Positions 1 to 10,400 of a stretch of DNA of 64,000 nucleotides are shown here, piece after piece. Under the pieces are notes generated by a model. That model did not search any database. It worked only from the letters and a program-made list of their open reading frames with translations, and had not been told where the DNA came from. Origin of the DNA: Limanda limanda (Eukaryota; Chordata; Actinopteri; Pleuronectiformes; Pleuronectidae); contig NW_026870456.1 of the NCBI RefSeq assembly GCF_963576545.1, positions 186,001 to 250,000 on the forward strand, given 5' to 3'. How positions within the stretch are numbered: position 1 is the stretch's first letter; each line of letters begins with the position of its first letter. A program made the position numbers and the translations under genes.

Positions 1-139
1 AAAAAAGTTATTCAAGAATATCTCTTTCTCCTATGTGCTTTCATCCCAAACCCTAACCCTTCCGAAAGTCGGAGAAGCTCAAGGATGGTACCGATCGATG
101 CGCGCTACCCCATTTAGTGGGGGTAGAGCCTACTTGCAA
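1..139 (+). repeat. Partial short type A monomer at the window edge
   Basis: The window starts at monomer position 19, inside the A-tract of the shared first segment. The telomere block here is the short form and its first unit is changed to CCCAAA by a T-to-A substitution, leaving three C-tracts. The remainder matches type A to its end at 139. Confidence 0.95.
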
Positions 140-181
140 GTCTCTCCGACCTTCACAAAAAAAGTTATTCAAGAATATCTC
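140..181 (+). repeat. 42-bp segment shared by A and B (B reference copy)
   Basis: The first 42 bases of B, starting GTCTCTCCGACC and including a seven-A run followed by GTTATTCAAGAATATC, are identical to the first 42 bases of A at 295-336. With the preceding CAA, also common to both, the identity spans 45 bp. The rest of the two monomers is either unrelated (the middle) or only about 71% identical (the tail). The segment is AT-rich in its second half and may be bent by the A-tract; any protein-binding role is inference. Confidence 0.9.
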
Positions 182-207
182 CTCAGATTTGGGGGAATTT
201 CGTCGGT

Positions 208-226
208 CGACCTCTTCCGAAGGTCG
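208..226. other. Hairpin CGACCT/AGGTCG in type B
   Basis: CGACCT at 208-213 pairs with AGGTCG at 221-226 across a 7-nt loop. The right arm, extended as GAAGGTCG, is also complementary to CGACCTTC near the start of the same monomer, so a long-range alternative pairing exists, as in A. Confidence 0.6.
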
Positions 227-356
227 TACAAGCTCGGGGATGGTACCAATCGATCCGCAGGACCCAAATTAGTCCAGATGCAACCACTTTCCAAGTCTCT
301 CCGACCTTCACAAAAAAAGTTATTCAAGAATATCTCTTTCTCCTATGTGCTTTCAT

Positions 357-377
357 CCCTAACCCTAACCCTAACCC
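357..377 (-). repeat. Telomere-type block in type A (reference copy)
   Basis: Positions 63-83 of A read (CCCTAA)3CCC on +, which is four GGG tracts separated by TTA on the minus strand. This is the canonical TTAGGG telomere motif and the minimum length for one intramolecular G-quadruplex. It recurs every 163 bp through A runs. No block longer than this was seen. A G-rich minus-strand transcript would resemble telomeric repeat RNA, but nothing here shows transcription. Confidence 0.95.
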
Positions 378-378
378 T

Positions 379-391
379 TCCGAAAGTCGGA
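379..391. other. Short hairpin TCCGA/TCGGA in type A tail
   Basis: TCCGA, loop AAG and TCGGA form a 5-bp stem immediately after the telomere block. The second arm, extended as TCGGAGA, can also pair with TCTCCGA near the monomer start (positions 4-10), giving an alternative 7-bp long-range pairing. Confidence 0.6.
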
Positions 392-404
392 GAAGCTCAA
401 GGAT

Positions 405-423
405 GGTACCGATCGATGCGCGC
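405..423. other. Palindrome cluster GGTACC, CGATCG, ATCGAT, GCGCGC in type A
   Basis: Four self-complementary hexamers overlap or abut within 19 bp of the A tail (monomer positions 111-129). B keeps GGTACC and ATCGAT but loses CGATCG and GCGCGC. Several recurrent variants fall here, such as GGTAAC, GGTATC and GGTACT, which remove the first palindrome and mark sub-families. Confidence 0.8.
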
Positions 424-444
424 TACCCCATTTAGTGGGGGTAG
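423..444. other. Strong hairpin CTACCCC/GGGGTAG in type A tail
   Basis: CTACCCC at 423-429 is the exact reverse complement of GGGGTAG at 438-444, with an 8-nt loop ATTTAGTG. The hairpin is present in most A monomers. The T-to-A variant at monomer position 130 and the G-to-A or G-to-C variants at position 150 each break one pair near the base of the stem. B has no equivalent. Confidence 0.75.
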
Positions 445-1264
445 AGCCTACTTGCAAGTCTCTCCGACCTTCACAAAAAAAGTTATTCAAGAATATCTCC
501 TCAGATTTGGGGGAATTTCGTCGGTCGACCTCTTCCGAAGGTCGTACAAGCTCGGGGATGGTACCAATCGATCCGCAGGACCCAAATTAGTCCAGATGCA
601 ACCACTTTCCAAGTCTCTCCGACCTTCACAAAAAAAGTTATTCAAGAATATCTCTTTCTCCTATGTGCTTTCATCCCTAACCCTAACCCTAACCCTTCCG
701 AAAGTCGGAGAAGCTCAAGGATGGTACCGATCGATGCGCGCAACCCCATTTAGTGGGGGTAGAGCCTACTTGCAAGTCTCTCCGACCTTCACAAAAAAAG
801 TTATTCAAGAATATCTCTTTCTCCTATGTGCTTTCATCCCTAACCCTAACCCTAACCCTTCCGAAAGTCGGAGAAGCTCAAGGATGGTACCGATCGATGC
901 GCGCTACCCCATTTAGTGGGGGTAGAGCCTACTTGCAAGTCTCTCCGACCTTCACAAAAAAAGTTATTCAAGAATATCTCTTTCTCCTATGTGCTTTCAT
1001 CCCTAACCCTAACCCTAACCCTTCCGAAAGTCGGAGAAGCTCAAGGATGGTACCGATCGATGCGCGCTACCCCATTTAGTGGGGGTAGAGCCTACTTGCA
1101 AGTCTCTCCGACCTTCACAAAAAAAGTTATTCAAGAATATCTCTTTCTCCTATGTGCTTTCATCCCTAACCCTAACCCTAACCCTTCCGAAAGTCGGAGA
1201 AGCTCAAGGATGGTAACGATCGATGCGCGCTACCCCATTTAGTGGGGGTAGAGCCTACTTGCAA

Positions 1265-1421
1265 GTCTCTCCGACCTTCACAAAAAAAGTTATTCAAGAA
1301 TATCTCTTTCTCCTATGTGCTTTCATCCCTAACCCTAACCCTTCCGAAAGTCGGAGAAGCTCAAGGATGGTACCGATCGATGCGCGCTACCCCATTTAGT
1401 GGGGGTAGAGCCTACTTGCAA
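1265..1421 (+). repeat. Short type A monomer, 157 bp (reference copy)
   Basis: This A has lost exactly one CCCTAA unit: its block at 1327-1341 is (CCCTAA)2CCC, with three C-tracts. Nineteen complete short A monomers start at 1265, 2384, 3177, 3497, 6067, 8001, 14769, 17657, 19583, 24240, 26329, 26649, 31306, 33240, 35329, 40002, 42890, 44816 and 49473. None was found after 49.6 kb. Most are shared between the two large duplicated units, so they are inherited rather than new. Confidence 0.93.
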
Positions 1422-4400
1422 GTCTCTCCGACCTTCACAAAAAAAGTTATTCAAGAATATCTCCTCAGATTTGGGGGAATTTCGTCGGTCGACCTCTTCC
1501 GAAGGTCGTACAAGCTCGGGGATGGTACCAATCGATCTGCAGGACCCAAATTAGTCCAGATGCAACCACTTTCCAAGTCTCTCCGACCTTCACAAAAAAA
1601 GTTATTCAAGAATATCTCTTTCTCCTATGTGCTTTCATCCCTAACCCTAACCCTAACCCTTCCGAAAGTCGGAGAAGCTCAAGGATGGTACCGATCGATG
1701 CGCGCTACCCCATTTAGTGGGGGTAGAGCCTACTTGCAAGTCTCTCCGACCTTCACAAAAAAAGTTATTCAAGAATATCTCCTCAGATTTGGGGGAATTT
1801 CGTCGGTCGACCTCTTCCGAAGGTCGTACAAGCTCGGGGATGGTACCAATCGATCCGCAGGACCCAAATTAGTCCAGATGCAACCACTTTCCAAGTCTCT
1901 CCGACCTTCACAAAAAAAGTTATTCAAGAATATCTCTTTCTCCTATGTGCTTTCATCCCTAACCCTAACCCTAACCCTTCCGAAAGTCGGAGAAGCTCAA
2001 GGATGGTACCGATCGATGCGCGCAACCCCATTTAGTGGGGGTAGAGCCTACTTGCAAGTCTCTCCGACCTTCACAAAAAAAGTTATTCAAGAATATCTCT
2101 TTCTCCTATGTGCTTTCATCCCTAACCCTAACCCTAACCCTTCCGAAAGTCGGAGAAGCTCAAGGATGGTACCGATCGATGCGCGCTACCCCATTTAGTG
2201 GGGGTAGAGCCTACTTGCAAGTCTCTCCGACCTTCACAAAAAAAGTTATTCAAGAATATCTCTTTCTCCTATGTGCTTTCATCCCTAACCCTAACCCTAA
2301 CCCTTCCGAAAGTCGGAGAAGCTCAAGGATGGTACCGATCGATGCGCGCTACCCCATTTAGTGGGGGTAGAGCCTACTTGCAAGTCTCTCCGACCTTCAC
2401 AAAAAAAGTTATTCAAGAATATCTCTTTCTCCTATGTGCTTTCATCCCTAACCCTAACCCTTCCGAAAGTCGGAGAAGCTCAAGGATGGTAACGATCGAT
2501 GCGCGCTACCCCATTTAGTGGGGGTAGAGCCTACTTGCAAGTCTCTCCGACCTTCACAAAAAAAGTTATTCAAGAATATCTCTTTCTCCTATGTGCTTTC
2601 ATCCCTAACCCTAACCCTAACCCTTCCGAAAGTCGGAGAAGCTCAAGGATGGTACCGATCGATGCGCGCTACCCCATTTAGTGGGGGTAGAGCCTACTTG
2701 CAAGTCTCTCCGACCTTCACAAAAAAAGTTATTCAAGAATATCTCCTCAGATTTGGGGGAATTTCGTCGGTCGACCTCTTCCGAAGGTCGTACAAGCTCG
2801 AGGATGGTACCAATCGATCCGCAGGACCCAAATTAGTCCAGATGCAACCACTTTCCAAGTCTCTCCGACCTTCACAAAAAAAGTTATTCAAGAATATCTC
2901 TTTCTCCTATGTGCTTTCATCCCTAACCCTAACCCTAACCCTTCCGAAAGTCGGAGAAGCTCAAGGATGGTACCGATCGATGCGCGCTACCCCATTTAGT
3001 GGGGGTAGAGCCTACTTGCAAGTCTCTCCGACCTTCACAAAAAAAGTTATTCAAGAATATCTCCTCAGATTTGGGGGAATTTCGTCGGTCGACCTCTTTC
3101 GAAGGTCGTACAAGCTCGGGGATGGTACCAATCGATCCGCAGGACCCAAATTAGTCCAGATGCAACCACTTTCCAAGTCTCTCCGACCTTCACAAAAAAA
3201 GTTATTCAAGAATATCTCTTTCTCCTATGTGCTTTCATCCCTAACCCTAACCCTTCCGAAAGTCGGAGAAGCTCAAGGATGGTACCGATCGATGCGCGCA
3301 ACCCCATTTAGTGGGGGTAGAGCCTACTTGCAAGTCTCTCCGACCTTCACAAAAAAAGTTATTCAAGAATATCTCTTTCTCCTATGTGCTTTCATCCCTA
3401 ACCCTAACCCTAACCCTTCCGAAAGTCGGAGAAGCTCAAGGATGGTACCGATCGATGCGCGCTACCCCATTTAGTGGGGGCAGAGCCTACTTGCAAGTCT
3501 CTCCGACCTTCACAAAAAAAGTTATTCAAGAATATCTCTTTCTCCTATGTGCTTTCATCCCTAACCCTAACCCTTCCGAAAGTCGGAGAAGCTCAAGGAT
3601 GGTACCGATCGATGCGCGCTACCCCATTTAGTGGGGGTAGAGCCTACTTGCAAGTCTCTCCGACCTTCGCAAAAAAAGTTATTCAAGAATATCTCTTTCT
3701 CCTATGTGCTTTCATCCCTAACCCTAACCCTAACCCTTCCGAAAGTCGGAGAAGCTCAAGGATGGTACCGATCGATGCGCGCTACCCCATTTAGTGGGGG
3801 TAGAGCCTACTTGCAAGTCTCTCCGACCTTCACAAAAAAAGTTATTCAAGAATATCTCCTCAGATTTGGGGGAATTTCGTCGGTCGACCTCTTCCGAAGG
3901 TCGTACAAGCTCGGGGATGGTACCAATCGATCCGCAGGACCCAAATTAGTCCAGATGCAACCACTTTCCAAGTCTCTCCGACCTTCACAAAAAAAGTTAT
4001 TCAAGAATATCTCTTTCTCCTATGTGCTTTCATCCCTAACCCTAACCCTAACCCTTCCGAAAGTCGGAGAAGCTCAAGGATGGTACCGATCGATGCGCGC
4101 TACCCCATTTAGTGGGGGTAGAGCCTACTTGCAAGTCTCTCCGACCTTCACAAAAAAAGTTATTCAAGAATATCTCCTCAGATTTGGGGGAATTTCGTCG
4201 GTCGACCTCTTCCGAAGGTCGTACAAGCTCGGGGATGGTACCAATCGATCCGCAGGACCCAAATTAGTCCAGATGCAACCACTTTCCAAGTCTCTCCGAC
4301 CTTCACAAAAAAAGTTATTCAAGAATATCTCTTTCTCCTATGTGCTTTCATCCCTAACCCTAACCCTAACCCTTCCGAAAGTCGGAGAAGCTCAAGGATG

Positions 4401-7400
4401 GTACCGATCGATGCGCGCAACCCCATTTAGTGGGGGTAGAGCCTACTTGCAAGTCTCTCCGACCTTCACAAAAAAAGTTATTCAAGAATATCTCTTTCTC
4501 CTATGTGCTTTCATCCCTAACCCTAACCCTAACCCTTCCGAAAGTCGGAGAAGCTCAAGGATGGTACCGATCGATGCGCGCTACCCCATTTAGTGGGGGT
4601 AGAGCCTACTTGCAAGTCTCTCCGACCTTCACAAAAAAAGTTATTCAAGAATATCTCTTTCTCCTATGTGCTTTCATCCCTAACCCTAACCCTAACCCTT
4701 CCGAAAGTCGGAGAAGCTCAAGGATGGTAACGATCGATGCGCGCTACCCCATTTAGTGGGGGTAGAGCCTACTTGCAAGTCTCTCCGACCTTCACAAAAA
4801 AAGTTATTCAAGAATATCTCTTTCTCCTATGTGCTTTCATCCCTAACCCTAACCCTAACCCTTCCGAAAGTCGGAGAAGCTCAAGGATGGTACCGATCGA
4901 TGCGCGTTACCCCATTTAGTGGGGGTAGAGCCTACTTGCAAGTCTCTCCGACCTTCACAAAAAAAGTTATTCAAGAATATCTCCTCAGATTTGGGGGAAT
5001 TTCGTCGGTCGACCTCTTCCGAAGGTCGTACAAGCTCATGGATGGTACCAATCGATCCGCAGGACCCAAATTAGTCCAGATGCAACCACTTTCCAAGTCT
5101 CTCCGACCTTCACAAAAAAAGTTATTCAAGAATATCTCTTTCTCCTATGTGCTTTCATCCCTAACCCTAACCCTAACCCTTCCGAAAGTCGGAGAAGCTC
5201 AAGGATGGTACCGATCGATGCGCGCTACCCCATTTAGTGGGGGTAGAGCCTACTTGCAAGTCTCTCCGACCTTCACAAAAAACGTTATTCAAGAATATCT
5301 CTTTCTCCTATGTGCTTTCATCCCTAACCCTAACCCTAACCCTTCCGAAAGTCGGAGAAGCTCAAGGATGGTACCGATCGATGCGCGCTACCCCATTTAG
5401 TGGGGGTAGAGCCTACTTGCAAGTCTCTCCGACCTTCACAAAAAAAGTTATTCAAGAATATCTCCTCAGATTTGGGGGAATTTCGTCGGTCGACCTCTTC
5501 CGAAGGTCGTACAAGCTCGGGGATGGTACCAATCGATCCGCAGGACCCAAATTAGTACAGATGCAACCACTTTTCAAGTCTCTCCGACCTTCACAAAAAA
5601 AGTTATTCAAGAATATCTCTTTCTCCTATGTGCTTTCATCCCTAACCCTAACCCTAACCCTTCCGAAAGTCGGAGAAGCTCAAGGATGGTACCGATCGAT
5701 GCGCGCTACCCCATTTAGTGGGGGTAGAGCCTACTTGCAAGTCTCTCCGACCTTCACAAAAAAAGTTATTCAAGAATATCTCTTTCTCCTATGTGCTTTC
5801 ATCCCTAACCCTAACCCTAACCCTTCCGAAAGTCGGAGAAGCTCAAGGATGGTACCGATCGATGCGCGCTACCCCATTTAGTGGGGGTAGAGCCTACTTG
5901 CAAGTCTCTCCGACCTTCACAAAAAAAGTTATTCAAGAATATCTCTTTCTCCTATGTGCTTTCATCCCTAACCCTAACCCTAACCCTTCCGAAAGTCGGA
6001 GAAGCTCAAGGATGGTACCGATCGATGCGCGCTACCCCATTTAGTGGGGGTAGAGCCTACTTGCAAGTCTCTCCGACCTTCACAAAAAAAGTTATTCAAG
6101 AATATCTCTTTCTCCTATGTGCTTTCATCCCTAACCCTAACCCTTCCGAAAGTCGGAGAAGCTCAAGGATGGTACCGATCGATGCGCGCAACCCCATTTA
6201 GTGGGGGTAGAGCCTACTTGCAAGTCTCTCCGACCTTCACAAAAAAAGTTATTCAAGAATATCTCTTTCTCCTATGTGCTTTCATCCCTAACCCTAACCC
6301 TAACCCTTCCGAAAGTCGGAGAAGCTCAAGGATGGTACCGATCGATGCGCGCTACCCCATTTAGTGGGGGTAGAGCCTACTTGCAAGTCTCTCCGACCTT
6401 CACAAAAAACGTTATTCAAGAATATCTCTTTCTCCTATGTGCTTTCATCCCTAACCCTAACCCTAACCCTTCCGAAAGTCGGAGAAGCTCAAGGATGGTA
6501 CCGATCGATGCGCGCTACCCCATTTAGTGGGGGTAGAGCCTACTTGCAAGTCTCTCCGACCTTCACAAAAAAAGTTATTCAAGAATATCTCCTCAGATTT
6601 GGGGGAATTTCGTCGGTAGACCTCTTCCGAAGGTCGTACAAGCTCGGGGATGGTACCAATCGATCCGCAGGACCCAAATTAGTACAGATGCAACCACTTT
6701 TCAAGTCTCTCCGACCTTCACAAAAAAAGTTATTCAAGAATATCTCTTTCTCCTATGTGCTTTCATCCCTAACCCTAACCCTAACCCTTCCGAAAGTCGG
6801 AGAAGCTCAAGGATGGTACCGATCGATGCGCGCTACCCCATTTAGTGGGGGTAGAGCCTACTTGCAAGTCTCTCCGACCTTCACAAAAAAAGTTATTCAA
6901 GAATATCTCTTTCTCCTATGTGCTTTCATCCCTAACCCTAACCCTAACCCTTCCGAAAGTCGGAGAAGCTCAAGGATGGTACCGATCGATGCGCGCTACC
7001 CCATTTAGTGGGGGTAGAGCCTACTTGCAAGTCTCTCCGACCTTCACAAAAAAAGTTATTCAAGAATATCTCTTTCTCCTATGTGCTTTCATCCCTAACC
7101 CTAACCCTAACCCTTCCGAAAGTCGGAGAAGCTCAAGGATGGTACCGATCGATGCGCGCAACCCCATTTAGTGGGGGTAGAGCCTACTTGCAAGTCTCTC
7201 CGACCTTCACAAAAAAAGTTATTCAAGAATATCTCTTTCTCCTATGTGCTTTCATCCCTAACCCTAACCCTAACCCTTCCGAAAGTCGGAGAAGCTCAAG
7301 GATGGTACCGATCGATGCGCGCTACCCCATTTAGTGGGGGTAGAGCCTACTTGCAAGTCTCTCCGACCTTCACAAAAAAAGTTATTCAAGAATATCTCTT

Positions 7401-10400
7401 TCTCCTATGTGCTTTCATCCCTAACCCTAACCCTAACCCTTCCGAAAGTCGGAGAAGCTCAAGGATGGTAACGATCGATGCGCGCTACCCCATTTAGTGG
7501 GGGTAGAGCCTACTTGCAAGTCTCTCCGACCTTCACAAAAAAAGTTATTCAAGAATATCTCTTTCTCCTATGTGCTTTCATCCCTAACCCTAACCCTAAC
7601 CCTTCCGAAAGTCGGAGAAGCTCAAGGATGGTACCGATCGATGCGCGCTACCCCATTTAGTGGGGGTAGAGCCTACTTGAAAGTCTCTCCGACCTTCACA
7701 AAAAAAGTTATTCAAGAATATCTCCTCAGATTTGGGGGAATTTCGTCGGTCGACCTCTTCCGAAGGTCGTACAAGCTCGGGGATGGTACCAATCGATCCG
7801 CAGGACCCAAATTAGTCCAGATGCAACCACTTTCCAAGTCTCTCCGACCTTCACAAAAAAAGTTATTCAAGAATATCTCTTTCTCCTATGTGCTTTCATC
7901 CCTAACCCTAACCCTAACCCTTCCGAAAGTCGGAGAAGCTCAAGGATGGTACCGATCGATGCGCGCTACCCCATTTAGTGGGGGTAGAGCCTACTTGCAA
8001 GTCTCTCCGACCTTCACAAAAAAAGTTATTCAAGAATATCTCTTTCTCCTATGTGCTTTCATCCCTAACCCTAACCCTTCCGAAAGTCGGAGAAGCTCAA
8101 GGATGGTACCGATCGATGCGCGCTACCCCATTTAGTGGGGGTAGAGCCTACTTGCAAGTCTCTCCGACCTTCACAAAAAAAGTTATTCAAGAATATCTCT
8201 TTCTCCTATGTGCTTTCATCCCTAACCCTAACCCTAACCCTTCCGAAAGTCGGAGAAGCTCAAGGATGGTAACGATCGATGCGCGCTACCCCATTTAGTG
8301 GGGGTAGAGCCTACTTGCAAGTCTCTCCGACCTTCACAAAAAAAGTTATTCAAGAATATCTCTTTCTCCTATGTGCTTTCATCCCTAACCCTAACCCTAA
8401 CCCTTCCGAAAGTCGGAGAAGCTCAAGGATGGTACCGATCGATGCGCGCTACCCCATTTAGTGGGGGTAGAGCCTACTTGAAAGTCTCTCCGACCTTCAC
8501 AAAAAAAGTTATTCAAGAATATCTCCTCAGATTTGGGGGAATTTCGTCGGTCGACCTCTTCCGAAGGTCGTACAAGCTCGGGGATGGTACCAATCGATCC
8601 GCAGGACCCAAATTAGTCCAGATGCAACCACTTTCCAAGTCTCTCCGACCTTCACAAAAAAAGTTATTCAAGAATATCTCTTTCTCCTATGTGCTTTCAT
8701 CCCTAACCCTAACCCTAACCCTTCCGAAAGTCGGAGAAGCTCAAGGATGGTACCGATCGATGCGCGCTACCCCATTTAGTGGGGGTAGAGCCTACTTGCA
8801 AGTCTCTCCGACCTTCACAAAAAAAGTTATTCAAGAATATCTCTTTCTCCTATGTGCTTTCATCCCTAACCCTAACCCTAACCCTTCCGAAAGTCGGAGA
8901 AGCTCAAGGATGGTACCGATCGATGCGCGCTACCCCATTTAGTGGGGGTAGAGCCTACTTGCAAGTCTCTCCGACCTTCACAAAAAAAGTTATTCAAGAA
9001 TATCTCTTTCTCCTATGTGCTTTCATCCCTAACCCTAACCCTAACCCTTCCGAAAGTCGGAGAAGCTCAAGGATGGTAACGATCGATGCGCGCTACCCCA
9101 TTTAGTGGGGGTAGAGCCTACTTGCAAGTCTCTCCGACCTTCACAAAAAAAGTTATTCAAGAATATCTCTTTCTCCTATGTGCTTTCATCCCTAACCCTA
9201 ACCCTAACCCTTCCGAAAGTCGGAGAAGCTCAAGGATGGTACCGATCGATGCGCGCTACCCCATTTAGTGGGGGTAGAGCCTACTTGCAAGTCTCTCCGA
9301 CCTTCACAAAAAAAGTTATTCAAGAATATCTCCTCAGATTTGGGGGAATTTCGTCGGTCGACCTCTTCCGAAGGTCGTACAAGCTCATGGATGGTACCAA
9401 TCGATCCGCAGGACCCAAATTAGTCCAGATGCAACCACTTTCCAAGTCTCTCCGACCTTCACAAAAAAAGTTATTCAAGAATATCTCTTTCTCCTATGTG
9501 CTTTCATCCCTAACCCTAACCCTAACCCTTCCGAAAGTCGGAGAAGCTCAAGGATGGTACCGATCGATGCGCGCTACCCCATTTAGTGGGGGTAGAGCCT
9601 ACTTGCAAGTCTCTCCGACCTTCACAAAAAACGTTATTCAAGAATATCTCTTTCTCCTATGTGCTTTCATCCCTAACCCTAACCCTAACCCTTCCGAAAG
9701 TCGGAGAAGCTCAAGGATGGTACCGATCGATGCGCGCTACCCCATTTAGTGGGGGTAGAGCCTACTTGCAAGTCTCTCCGACCTTCACAAAAAAAGTTAT
9801 TCAAGAATATCTCCTCAGATTTGGGGGAATTTCGTCGGTCGACCTCTTCCGAAGGTCGTACAAGCTCGGGGATGGTACCAATCGATCCGCAGGACCCAAA
9901 TTAGTACAGATGCAACCACTTTTCAAGTCTCTCCGACCTTCACAAAAAAAGTTATTCAAGAATATCTCTTTCTCCTATGTGCTTTCATCCCTAACCCTAA
10001 CCCTAACCCTTCCGAAAGTCGGAGAAGCTCAAGGATGGTACCGATCGATGCGCGCTACCCCATTTAGTGGGGGTAGAGCCTACTTGCAAGTCTCTCCGAC
10101 CTTCACAAAAAAAGTTATTCAAGAATATCTCTTTCTCCTATGTGCTTTCATCCCTAACCCTAACCCTAACCCTTCCGAAAGTCGGAGAAGCTCAAGGATG
10201 GTACCGATCGATGCGCGCTACCCCATTTAGTGGGGGTAGAGCCTACTTGCAAGTCTCTCCGACCTTCACAAAAAAAGTTATTCAAGAATATCTCTTTCTC
10301 CTATGTGCTTTCATCCCTAACCCTAACCCTAACCCTTCCGAAAGTCGGAGAAGCTCAAGGATGGTACCGATCGATGCGCGCAACCCCATTTAGTGGGGGT

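Larger units (their letters stand above)
140..294 (+). repeat. Type B monomer, 155 bp (reference copy)
   Basis: B consists of the shared 42-bp segment, a 33-bp middle cassette rich in G and containing GTCGAC, and an 80-bp tail homologous to that of A. It has no telomere units. I place 96 complete B monomers, starting at: 140, 458, 1422, 1740, 2704, 3022, 3817, 4135, 4942, 5423, 6550, 7683, 8484, 9291, 9772, 10905, 11386, 12030, 13000, 13644, 14614, 15089, 15733, 16214, 16858, 17339, 18140, 18621, 19265, 20066, 20710, 21191, 21835, 22316, 22797, 23441, 23922, 24723, 25204, 26174, 26969, 27287, 28094, 28575, 29056, 29374, 30181, 30662, 31789, 32922, 33723, 34530, 35011, 36138, 36619, 37263, 38233, 38877, 39847, 40322, 40966, 41447, 42091, 42572, 43373, 43854, 44498, 45299, 45943, 46424, 47068, 47549, 48030, 48674, 49155, 49956, 50437, 51407, 52540, 53184, 53665, 54309, 54790, 55760, 56893, 57537, 58018, 58825, 59469, 59950, 60920, 61564, 62208, 62852, 63333, 63814. 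Everything between these is type A. The B copies at 11386 and 36619 are the most diverged, with CCGAA changed to CCAAA and two further changes in the tail. Confidence 0.95.
295..457 (+). repeat. Type A monomer, 163 bp (reference copy)
   Basis: A consists of the shared 42-bp segment (positions 1-42), a 41-bp middle cassette (43-83) that ends in the telomere block (63-83), and an 80-bp tail (84-163). The tail carries a cluster of short palindromes and a strong hairpin. About 282 full-length copies occur. Common single-base variants mark sub-families: C or T for A at position 24, A for T at 130 (GCAACCCC), A or T for C around GGTACC, A or C for G at 150, and T for C in the GCGCGC run. Confidence 0.96.
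1..3176 (+). repeat. Leading segment with a 1282-bp higher-order repeat
   Basis: From 140 the order is B A B A A A A sA, then from 1422 B A B A A A sA A, then from 2704 B A B, where sA is short A. The BAB cassette recurs at 140, 1422 and 2704 (1282 bp apart), and again at 3817. In the first two units the A after the second B has the GCAACCCC variant, and a GGTAACG variant lies three monomers further on. The short A sits one place earlier in the second unit than in the first. Confidence 0.8.

Noticed and set aside
190..206. Possible CENP-B box in the type B cassette around TTTCGTCGG
   Set aside because: Only the TTCG core agrees; the required A and CGGG are absent. No match was seen on the other strand.
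357..377. True terminal telomere
   Set aside because: Each block is only 15 or 21 bp and is embedded in a monomer; there is no long run of TTAGGG anywhere in the window.
35..916. Long open reading frames of 100 to 320 residues repeated across the + strand
   Set aside because: They are satellite read in phase, overlap each other in different frames, mostly start at GTG in the hairpin region, and end wherever two A monomers meet. Nothing resembles a known domain.
6067..6223. Short A monomers as sequencing errors
   Set aside because: The loss is always exactly one CCCTAA unit, and most copies sit at matching places in the two large units, so they are inherited variants.
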